Shown here piece after piece: positions 7,179-12,370 of a DNA stretch of 12,370 bases (positions within the stretch are counted from its first letter, which is position 1; each line of letters opens with the position of its first letter). The stretch comes from FEN-1297 sp964498065 (GTDB lineage: Bacteria; Bacteroidota; Ignavibacteria; Ignavibacteriales; Ignavibacteriaceae), in NCBI GenBank assembly GCA_964498065.1, contig CAZCFZ010000107.1, positions 1-12,370 on the forward strand, in the 5' to 3' direction. The position numbers and the translations under genes are program-made. Below the pieces are notes generated by a model that had not been told where the DNA came from, ran no database searches, and saw only the letters and a list, made by a program, of their open reading frames with translations.

Positions 7179-7553
7179 ATGGAAATTAATTTGAAAGATT
7201 TACAAAAATTTGTAGTTGTTGGCGATAGAGTTTTAATTAGACCGGAAGAAGCGGGTGAAAAAACCGGCAGCGGACTTTACTTACCTCCTGGTGTATCTGA
7301 GAAAGAAAAAGTTCAGAGCGGGTATATTATTAAAGTGGGACCGGGTTATCCAATGGGTTCTCCTATTGAAGATGAGCCGTGGAAGGAATCTAAGGAACCA
7401 GTTAAATACATACCGCTTCAGGCAAAAGAAGGGGATCTGGCAATTTTTTTGAGGAAAGAAGCCGTAGAAATCGAATTTGAAAAAGAAAAATTTTTGATAG
7501 TTCCTCAATCTGCAATTCTTCTTTTAATTAGAAACGATGCGTTCGAACTTTGA
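7179..7553 (+). CDS. Divergent GroES-family co-chaperonin with internal insertion
   Basis: The ATG at 7179 is preferred over an upstream TTG at 7152, because the chaperonin-10 core begins just after it; this gives 124 residues. Cpn10 features appear in order: V-V-G-D-R-V-L-I-R-P (residues 13-22), a mobile-loop-like segment around G-S-G-L-Y-L-P-P (30-37), E-K-E-K-V-Q-S-G-Y-I-I-K-V-G-P-G (41-56), and the C-terminal strands G-D-L-A-I-F (85-90) through I-L-L-L-I-R (113-118). Classical GroES is about 95 residues; the extra length is mainly an insert of about 25 residues (57-82, charged and proline-containing) in the roof/dome region. GroES caps GroEL to enclose folding clients. No groEL lies beside it, so it is likely a second, specialised paralog. 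The mobile loop departs from the usual G-G-I-V/I-L-P pattern. Confidence 0.85.
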   Translation: MEINLKDLQKFVVVGDRVLIRPEEAGEKTGSGLYLPPGVSEKEKVQSGYIIKVGPGYPMGSPIEDEPWKESKEPVKYIPLQAKEGDLAIFLRKEAVEIEFEKEKFLIVPQSAILLLIRNDAFEL

Positions 7554-7556
7554 TTA

Positions 7557-7596
7557 TATTCAACTTTAATAATAATAAGTTTAAAAAAGTTGAATA
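7557..7596. terminator. Inverted repeat shared by two convergent genes
   Basis: TATTCAACTTT (7557-7567) and AAAGTTGAATA (7586-7596) are perfect 11-base complements around an 18-base AT-rich loop. The element starts 3 bases after the GroES-like stop and overlaps the last codons of the small gene on the - strand. Its position between convergent 3' ends fits a bidirectional terminator, but no clear U-tract follows on either strand. The right arm is also coding sequence, so the pairing may partly be chance. Confidence 0.35.
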
Positions 7597-7850
7597 AACT
7601 TTGTTAGCATAAATTTAAAGATAGGATCTCTCTTCCCAATATAAACAGATTCTTCTTGCAGTTCGGGTTCAATATCAGTTTCCGAATTCTCTCCAATTTC
7701 ATCATATGCGGCTTCAAGATGATTTCTTAAAGCTTCTATATTATCAAAGCGTGAAACCGGAAGGTTCAAATCCAAACACTGGGCTAACAATTCTTCTCTT
7801 GAGTAGTTCGAAAGATTGTTTATATCTGAGTATGTCTCTATTTTTCTCAT
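7581..7850 (-). CDS. Small acidic protein with SAP/HeH-like helical motif, function unknown
   Basis: An 89-residue frame starting at ATG 7850. I do not recognise a named family. Residues about 14-48 have the pattern Y-S-R-E-E-L-L-A-Q-C-L-D-L-N-L-P-V followed by I-E-A-L-R-N-H-L. This resembles a SAP/HeH or Rho-N-like helix-extended-helix module (E-L, then L-x-L-P-V, then L-x-x-x-L), often involved in nucleic acid binding. A very acidic linker (G-E-N-S-E-T-D-I-E-P-E-L-Q-E-E) follows, then a basic-hydrophobic tail. There is no signal peptide. It lies 140 bases downstream of the pilX-like gene on the same strand and converges with the GroES-like gene 27 bases away. The biased, domain-like composition supports a real gene; the fold assignment is inference. 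Confidence 0.55.
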   Translation of the reverse strand: MRKIETYSDINNLSNYSREELLAQCLDLNLPVSRFDNIEALRNHLEAAYDEIGENSETDIEPELQEESVYIGKRDPIFKFMLTKFIQLF

Positions 7851-7940
7851 GATAGTTTAATCTAATTTGAGTTTAATTAATATTAATAACTTTGAGTTTA
7901 AATAAAGAACAAGATAATTTTATTATAATATTCTGTGAGA

Positions 7941-7967
7941 AAATAGGAATATCTTTTTGTTAAAGAT
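7941..7967 (-). terminator. Candidate terminator of the pilin-like operon
   Basis: ATCTTT (7951-7956) and AAAGAT (7962-7967) form a 6-bp stem with a 5-base loop, 23 bases beyond the pilX-like stop codon. On the - strand it is followed by ATTCCTATTTTC, a moderately T-rich stretch. The position is right for the operon end, but the stem is short. Confidence 0.3.
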
Positions 7968-7990
7968 TCAGATTTTTCTAAACAAAGAAA

Positions 7991-9004
7991 TTATTCCCAC
8001 CAGCTAAGTATTTTAAACCGAGAAGACTTTAAGTTTAGTCTTGCATTATTTATCGCTGCGCTGCTGTAATATAATGTTGCATTTCCAGCCGCCGCTTTAA
8101 CATCTACACTTTGCCCTACGAACATAGTTGCCCCATATACGGTAGAATTACCGGTTAATTGCACAGTAATTTGTGATTGACCATAAACAATAATAATTCC
8201 ATAAAAAGTAAATTGTCCGCTTAACGTAAGGTTACCGTTTACTACCATAATTCCATAGCCTTCTGAAGTACCTGTAAAATTAACGTCTCCGTTAACATAA
8301 GTGATTTTAGGATCTGATTGAGTTCCGAGTGCAGTTCCTGTAGAATATGTCCCGGTAGGTAAAGTATAGTCGGCTGCGAAAATAATATTTTGAGTAACTT
8401 GATCCCAGTTCGTGGTATCGGGAATTGATGCTACACTAGGTGTACCGCCGGCGCCTGTAATTGCTTTAGTTATTTTCGGTTTAATATTATTTACCACGTA
8501 GGCACTGTCCGAGGGTTTATTTACGCCAACTCCCGGCAATGGTGTTCCGGCTGTAAGGTTACCATTCATATCATGGTCGTTACCGCTTATATCAACATTA
8601 CCGTTAAAATTTATTGATAAGTTGGTCGAAGAAATATATACTGAAGAGTTAACGGCAGGCGGTACAATAGGAGTTCTTTTTGCTAATATCATGCTTGTAT
8701 GGTTAACGCCCAAAAATTTGCCAATAGATTTTATTTTTAACGCCGTATCCGGTCCGGTAATTGAAATATCATAACTCCCGTCCATTAATGGATTATTGTT
8801 GAAGGTACCGCTTAATGTTTTATCTTCTCGTAATTTCTCCAAATATATTTCTATCCCTGAATTAGAAATAAGCCTTGCCTGCAAATCATCGTAATAGTTT
8901 ACGGTAGTACTAAATCCTTGACTTGTATTGGCATTTAAATTTATTTCTAAGATAGTAATAATTATTCCTAAACCAAGTATAACGACTAATATTCCTTTGC
9001 CCAT
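7991..9004 (-). CDS. PilX-like minor pseudopilin with beta-rich C-terminal domain
   Basis: The ATG at 9004 gives 337 residues and overlaps the upstream stop as TAATG, with an AAGGAA element upstream; a TTG at 9037 is less likely. Residues 5-22 are a single hydrophobic helix (I-L-V-V-I-L-G-L-G-I-I-I). Next comes an amphipathic stretch, A-R-L-I-S-N-S-G-I-E-I-Y-L-E-K-L (43-58), like the helix of PilX/GspK pseudopilins. The C-terminal half is rich in Gly/Asn/Thr, with repeated turns such as V-N-G-D-V-N-F-T-G, V-N-G-N-L-T-L-S-G and T-V-Y-G-A-T-M-F-V-G (238-297), suggesting a beta-helix or beta-solenoid seen in some PilX-like proteins. It ends in S-W-W-E. It should sit in the inner membrane or a pilus tip. 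It lacks a classical G-F-T-L-x-E prepilin site: Gly4 precedes the helix, without Glu at +5. Confidence 0.7.
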   Translation of the reverse strand: MGKGILVVILGLGIIITILEINLNANTSQGFSTTVNYYDDLQARLISNSGIEIYLEKLREDKTLSGTFNNNPLMDGSYDISITGPDTALKIKSIGKFLGVNHTSMILAKRTPIVPPAVNSSVYISSTNLSINFNGNVDISGNDHDMNGNLTAGTPLPGVGVNKPSDSAYVVNNIKPKITKAITGAGGTPSVASIPDTTNWDQVTQNIIFAADYTLPTGTYSTGTALGTQSDPKITYVNGDVNFTGTSEGYGIMVVNGNLTLSGQFTFYGIIIVYGQSQITVQLTGNSTVYGATMFVGQSVDVKAAAGNATLYYSSAAINNARLNLKSSRFKILSWWE

Positions 9005-9552
9005 TATATATTCCTTGGATTTACTGTTACTTCCCAATATGATTTTGCGTAATTTGAATCGACTTTCGAAGAAGATTCAAACCATAGTTCGGCTTTAATA
9101 TATTTTATACTATCCAGAGCGGTAGTTTTTTCACCCAAACTATTCATGTACGAAAATTTTAAGTTTGTTAAATCTAATGATGGTCCTGAAGATGTATCAT
9201 TATTAACGATTCTGTAAAAGGTTCTATTATCAGGATTGGAAGTATAGGATGGTTTTGTTGAATCGCTTATTGTTAAAGTTACAGTACTCATTGCCCCGGA
9301 TGAATCGATATCCGAATAGAAAGAAAATTTATGTGGTTCGGCGTCGATTATTGCAGTGCCGTCGTATTGATAGCCGACTTTTCTTAAATCACTATCGATA
9401 ATTTCGGCAAGAGTTCCGGCATTACCTTGAAGTCTTAAGTTTGTATCTGAGGCAAACTTTATCTGATTAGAATAAATGTTAAGATTCATTATTATGAGGA
9501 CAATCATTCCTCCAATTAGGCTGGCGCCCATTATGTCAAGCATTGTATTCAT
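9004..9552 (-). CDS. PilW-like minor pseudopilin
   Basis: A 182-residue protein whose start overlaps the pilV-like stop codon as TAATG, so translation is probably coupled. A hydrophobic helix spans about residues 9-26 (G-A-S-L-I-G-G-M-I-V-L-I-I-M). Then A-E-I-I-D-S-D-L-R-K-V-G-Y (49-61) matches the PilW signature of a long helix ending in D-L-R-x-x-G-Y. Further PilW-like traits are F-S-F-Y-S-D-I-D (76-83), T-F-Y-R-I-V-N (111-117), L-D-L-T-N-L-K-F-S-Y (126-135) and the C-terminal V-N-P-R-N-I. Minor pseudopilins of this type help prime or tip type IV pili or related filaments. No Glu follows the Gly that could be the prepilin peptidase site. Family identity is by motif; filament role is inferred. 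Confidence 0.75.
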   Translation of the reverse strand: MNTMLDIMGASLIGGMIVLIIMNLNIYSNQIKFASDTNLRLQGNAGTLAEIIDSDLRKVGYQYDGTAIIDAEPHKFSFYSDIDSSGAMSTVTLTISDSTKPSYTSNPDNRTFYRIVNNDTSSGPSLDLTNLKFSYMNSLGEKTTALDSIKYIKAELWFESSSKVDSNYAKSYWEVTVNPRNI

Positions 9553-10037
9553 TATTTTAAAGTATAAATTGCTGAAATACTTACTGGGTTGCTTAAATAA
9601 TCACTTTTAACAGTTACCGTGACTTTCTTATAAAAAGTTTGAACGGGACTCGCAACGTCCGGATTGCTGCTTGTAACATATTCTACTTTACATGATATAT
9701 AATATTTTTCGAAATATGGTGCAGCCGTAGTATCTTGATATCCGTTGTAATCGTCTACATCATTATAATACGGTTTAACTTCACCTGGCTCAGGTCTTAA
9801 ACTATCAGGGGGAGTTAAGCTAGCCGGATTTGTTGTAGGGAAATTAATAGTATGTTGATCAAAACTCTTACTTTTTATTTCTTCTATTAAATTATCCGCA
9901 ATGGAGAATGAAGTTAAGTAAACTTTATTTTCGAAATCAGCGGAAGAAGTTTGCATGACCGATGAATTAAAACGTAGTGAAATTAATGCAAGAATTATCA
10001 TACCGCCTAAAGATAGTATTGACTGTATACCACTCAT
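9552..10037 (-). CDS. PilV-like minor pseudopilin
   Basis: A 161-residue protein and first gene of the three-gene operon. The ATG at 10037 has a good Shine-Dalgarno, AGAGGAA, just upstream. The hydrophobic helix is at about residues 8-22 (L-S-L-G-G-M-I-I-L-A-L-I-S-L). The following helix S-I-A-D-N-L-I-E-E-I-K-S-K-S-F-D (45-60) is the typical PilV pattern, as is the C-terminal beta portion F-Y-K-K-V-T-V-T-V ending P-V-S-I-S-A-I-Y-T. The order pilV-pilW-pilX matches known minor pilin clusters, although fimU, pilE and pilY1 are absent here. The usual prepilin leader and Glu5 are missing. The gene lies 190 bases downstream of the sigma-54 activator gene on the same strand. Confidence 0.65.
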   Translation of the reverse strand: MSGIQSILSLGGMIILALISLRFNSSVMQTSSADFENKVYLTSFSIADNLIEEIKSKSFDQHTINFPTTNPASLTPPDSLRPEPGEVKPYYNDVDDYNGYQDTTAAPYFEKYYISCKVEYVTSSNPDVASPVQTFYKKVTVTVKSDYLSNPVSISAIYTLK

Positions 10038-10067
10038 AATTTCCTCTGGTTATTTCCGCATAAATGG

Positions 10068-10108
10068 ATTAAAATTTACTTGCTAATAAAAACTCAATTA
10101 TTATGCCT
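10068..10108 (-). promoter_or_regulatory. Candidate promoter of the pilin-like operon (sigma-54-like or sigma-70-like)
   Basis: On the - strand, AGGCAT (10103-10108), a 5-base spacer and TTGAG (10093-10097) have the spacing of a sigma-54 element, consensus TGGCAC-N5-TTGCW. The invariant -24 GG is kept, but the -12 GC reads GA. An overlapping alternative is a sigma-70-like pair: TTGAGT (10092-10097), 18 bases, TTTAAT (10068-10073). Both lie 30-70 bases before the pilV-like ATG. The sequence cannot decide between them. Confidence 0.25.
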
Positions 10109-10178
10109 GAAAAATAACTTCTTAATCCTTTTGAATTTTAATGAATTGAGCTTTTTTTTTGTTTATTGAAGGTATATT

Positions 10179-10220
10179 AATTGACAGACGTCAATTGTAG
10201 TGACAGATTTGTCTTTTGAC
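10179..10220. promoter_or_regulatory. Clustered TGAC/GTCA dyads, candidate activator binding sites
   Basis: A 7-bp inverted repeat, AATTGAC-AGAC-GTCAATT (10179-10196), is followed by GACA-GATT-TGTC (10202-10213). TGACAGA recurs as a direct repeat at 10182 and 10201, 19 bases apart, and a further TTGAC follows at 10216. The cluster lies about 90-120 bases upstream of the sigma-54-like element, the usual position of enhancer sites for NtrC-family activators. It is directly downstream of such an activator gene. No U-tract follows, which argues against a terminator. Confidence 0.45.
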
Positions 10221-10227
10221 TAGAAAG

Positions 10228-11586
10228 TTATTCTTTTTCTCGTATGCTTTTTAGCCTGCGCTGTAATGTTCTTTCGCTTATTCCTAAAATGTCTGCAGTT
10301 CTAAGCATATTACCTCCTGTAAAACTCAAAACTGATTTTATATGTTCTTCTACAGCAGCATCAATAGTAATCAATTTAATAGATTCCTTTTGGTGGAAAG
10401 CGGCTAATCGCGGTATATCCAGCTCTTTAATTGTTCCATTTTTAGGGGTTTTTGCTACTGCATTAAAAATTATGTTTTCCAATTCTCTAACGTTTCCCGG
10501 GAAATCATAATTTCGTAATAACTCCAGGACATTGTTTTCAAATCCGCTAATCTCTTTTTTATAAGTGATATTGCTAATACGTAAAAAATGTTTAGCCAAT
10601 AAAACTACATCATCGTCTCTAATTTTTAATGGCGGTAATTGTACGAATCCCCTATTAAGTCTATAATATAAGTCAGCTCTGAATTCTTTATTATTTACAG
10701 CTTCAACCAAATTTCTATTGGTAGCCGCAATTATTCTAATATCTAATTGAATTGGTTTGGGATTTCCAATCCTATAAATCTGATTGTATTGAATGGTTCT
10801 AAGTAGTTTTCCCTGGAGTTCCTTAGGAAGTTCACCAATTTCATCAAGAAAAATGGTTCCGCCGTTTGCTTCTTCAAAATAGCCTCTTTTTTCATTTAAG
10901 GCTCCCGTAAACGAACCTTTCTCGTGACCGAATAATTCACTTTCAAATAAACTATGGGATATTGAAGCCAGATTTACAGCTATAAAAGGATTATTTTTTC
11001 GTGGCGACAGTTCATGAATTTTCCTGGCAATTAAATCTTTACCGGTTCCGGTTTCACCTGTTATTAGAATCATTTCATTGGTTGGTGCAAAAATTTCTAC
11101 CAGCTCAAACACTTTATACATTAAAGGAGATGCTGTAATTATATCGGAAAAATTGGCCTTATCGGAAAGTGATTTTGTTGCTGCAGACCGGTGTGAATCT
11201 AATTCCAGCTCAAGGATATGTTGTTCAAGTGCTCTTTTTATTGTTAAGAATAGCCTGTCGGTATCCGGGGGTTTTGTAATATATTCATAAGCACCTAATC
11301 TAATTGCCTTTAAAGCTATTTCGGTTTCATTTATGGCTGTTACCATTATTACCGGAATTTTAGGATAATATTGGCTAATACTTTCCAATAGTTCCAAACC
11401 ATTTAGCTTCGGCATATAAACATCCAGAATAATAAGATCTACTTGGCATGTTTCAAGTATACCCATAACCTTTTCAGGATATTGCTCAGTTAAAACCTCC
11501 TCATAACCTTCTTGATGTAGGAGTCCTTTTAATAAATCAAGATAAGAAGGCTCATCATCAACTAAAAGAATTGTAATTTTTCTCAT
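10228..11586 (-). CDS. NtrC-family sigma-54-dependent response regulator
   Basis: The ATG at 11586 is preferred over a TTG at 11592, giving 452 residues. An N-terminal receiver domain (about 4-120) has the acidic pair Asp10-Asp11, phospho-acceptor Asp55 in L-D-V-Y-M-P-K, Thr83 and Lys105. An AAA+ domain (about 147-385) has Walker A G-E-T-G-T-G-K-D (177-184), the sigma-54 contact loop G-S-F-T-G-A (224-229, Ser replacing the commoner Ala), Walker B T-I-F-L-D-E-I (244-250) and the arginine-containing F-R-A-D-L-Y-Y-R-L-N (302-311). A Fis-type helix-turn-helix ends the protein (G-G-N-M-L-R-T-A-D-I-L-G-I-S-E-R-T-L-Q-R-R-L, 424-445). When phosphorylated, such proteins oligomerise at enhancer sites and open sigma-54 polymerase complexes. 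No histidine kinase is in the window. The neighbouring pilin-like operon is the likely target, as with PilR in proteobacteria. Confidence 0.95.
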   Translation of the reverse strand: MRKITILLVDDEPSYLDLLKGLLHQEGYEEVLTEQYPEKVMGILETCQVDLIILDVYMPKLNGLELLESISQYYPKIPVIMVTAINETEIALKAIRLGAYEYITKPPDTDRLFLTIKRALEQHILELELDSHRSAATKSLSDKANFSDIITASPLMYKVFELVEIFAPTNEMILITGETGTGKDLIARKIHELSPRKNNPFIAVNLASISHSLFESELFGHEKGSFTGALNEKRGYFEEANGGTIFLDEIGELPKELQGKLLRTIQYNQIYRIGNPKPIQLDIRIIAATNRNLVEAVNNKEFRADLYYRLNRGFVQLPPLKIRDDDVVLLAKHFLRISNITYKKEISGFENNVLELLRNYDFPGNVRELENIIFNAVAKTPKNGTIKELDIPRLAAFHQKESIKLITIDAAVEEHIKSVLSFTGGNMLRTADILGISERTLQRRLKSIREKE

Positions 11587-11807
11587 AATCAATCTAACTT
11601 TAAAACCGCCTATAATTTGTTTGAATGGAATTATTTACAATTTTACGGTAAATGTACAAAAGAAAAAAGAAAATTTCTTTTTAATCACAAAAATTAATAA
11701 ATAAAAAATTTTGTAATCCTCCGACTATTTGATACCAAGCAATTTTAACATCTTTTTGTTATTTTCGTAATAATAAAAGATAATGAAAAAAATTGAGGAT
11801 TTTTATT
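11587..11807. other. Divergent intergenic region between activator and aconitase genes
   Basis: This 221-base AT-rich region must carry promoters for both genes. It has a homopurine/homopyrimidine inverted repeat, AAAAAGAAA (11664-11672) and TTTCTTTTT (11674-11682), and the nested dyad TTTAC-G-GTAAA near 11645. Neither matches an operator I know. No gene is seen. Confidence 0.5.
11756..11784 (+). promoter_or_regulatory. Candidate promoter of the aconitase gene
   Basis: TTGTTA (11756-11761), a 17-base spacer and GATAAT (11779-11784) resemble sigma-70 elements. A start near 11791 would give a leader of about 17 bases containing GAGGA (11795-11799), about 8 bases before the ATG. In AT-rich DNA this is only suggestive. 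Confidence 0.35.
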
Positions 11808-12370
11808 ATGGCTGCAAATATTGATATGATAAAAAAAGTTTATTCAAATTATAAAGAAAAATTGAATAACATAAGAAAAGTAGTTAACAGGCCTTTAACT
11901 TATGCTGAAAAAATTCTTTATACACATTTATGGGATAATCCTATAAAAGAATTAACAAAAGGTAAAGATTATTCCGAATTAGCTCCTGACCGAGTAGCAA
12001 TGCAGGATGCAACTGCGCAAATGGCTTTGCTGCAGTTTATGTCGGCAGGAAGAAAAACTACGGCAGTACCATCCACAGTGCACTGTGATCATTTAATTCA
12101 AGCACAAGTTGGTGCAAAAGATGATTTAACAAGAGCTACTAACGAAAACAAGGAAGTATATGATTTTCTTGAAAGTATTTCCCGGAAATACGGATTAGGC
12201 TTTTGGAAGCCCGGTGCCGGAATAATTCATCAGGTTGTTCTTGAAAACTATGCTTTCCCCGGCGGGATGATGATTGGAACTGATTCACATACTCCTAATG
12301 CCGGCGGACTTGGAATGATTGCAATTGGCGTAGGCGGTGCAGATGCCGTTGATGTTATGGCTGGAATGCC
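11808..12370 (+). CDS. Aconitate hydratase, mitochondrial-type, N-terminal part (cut by window end)
   Basis: The gene starts at ATG 11808, after GAGGA, and runs open to the end of the window, giving 187 complete codons. Aconitases are about 750-900 residues, so about a quarter is seen. Aconitase interconverts citrate and isocitrate in the TCA cycle using a [4Fe-4S] cluster, in the cytoplasm. Family motifs are Q-D-A-T-A-Q (66-71), S-T-V-H-C-D-H-L-I (89-97; Asp94 and His95 match substrate-site residues), I-I-H-Q-V-V-L-E-N-Y-A-F-P-G (139-152; His141), G-T-D-S-H-T-P-N (157-164; Asp159, Ser160, His161) and G-V-G-G-A-D-A-V-D-V-M-A-G (174-186). These wordings match the mitochondrial-type branch rather than AcnB. 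The cluster-binding cysteines would lie beyond the window. It is transcribed away from the sigma-54 activator gene, with no evident functional link. Confidence 0.95.
   Translation, partial: MAANIDMIKKVYSNYKEKLNNIRKVVNRPLTYAEKILYTHLWDNPIKELTKGKDYSELAPDRVAMQDATAQMALLQFMSAGRKTTAVPSTVHCDHLIQAQVGAKDDLTRATNENKEVYDFLESISRKYGLGFWKPGAGIIHQVVLENYAFPGGMMIGTDSHTPNAGGLGMIAIGVGGADAVDVMAGM

Noticed and set aside
10179..10196. Dyad downstream of the sigma-54 activator as its intrinsic terminator
   Set aside because: On the - strand the 7-bp stem is followed by AATATACCTTC, not a U-tract; the nearby T run is on the opposite strand.
11664..11682. AAAAAGAAA/TTTCTTTTT inverted repeat as an operator
   Set aside because: Low-complexity homopurine/homopyrimidine arms arise easily by chance in this AT-rich spacer.

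Overview
This AT-rich window most resembles a member of the Bacteroidota/Chlorobi lineage, possibly an Ignavibacteria-type genome. That is inferred from gene content and style: AT-rich intergenic DNA, surface lipoproteins with N-terminal beta-sandwich domains, a long GroES variant and a mitochondrial-type aconitase. No rRNA or other phylogenetic marker is present, so the assignment is tentative. I see no tRNA, rRNA, CRISPR array, transposase or phage gene.

Left part (98-5528, + strand): four tandem paralogous lipoprotein genes of nearly equal size (about 435 residues). Each has a type II signal peptide, a domain of about 105 residues that looks like a beta-sandwich, and five blade-like repeats carrying the motif S-x-D-G-I-x-W, as in five-bladed beta-propellers of the GH43/GH32 type. 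The first copy is broken by a -1 frameshift near 833-871. The third copy looks mosaic: its N-terminal domain resembles copies 1 and 2, its propeller resembles copy 4. A family-4-like glycosyltransferase gene (5609-6874, - strand) converges on the array.

Middle part (6875-7850): a 304-bp spacer with one strong AT-rich hairpin, a divergent GroES-family gene with an internal insertion (start corrected to 7179), and a small acidic protein on the opposite strand. The two genes converge on a shared inverted repeat.

Right part (7991-11586, - strand): three minor-pseudopilin-like genes in the order pilV-pilW-pilX, joined by two TAATG stop/start overlaps. They lie directly downstream of an NtrC-family sigma-54 activator gene. 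The 190-bp gap between the activator and pilV-like gene holds clustered TGAC/GTCA dyads about 90-120 bp upstream of a degenerate sigma-54-like element, which suggests that the activator controls the pilin operon. The window ends inside an aconitase gene (11808 onward, + strand) transcribed divergently from the activator.

The most noteworthy items are the tandem propeller-lipoprotein array with its mosaic and broken copies, and the atypical pilin operon paired with a putative sigma-54 control region.
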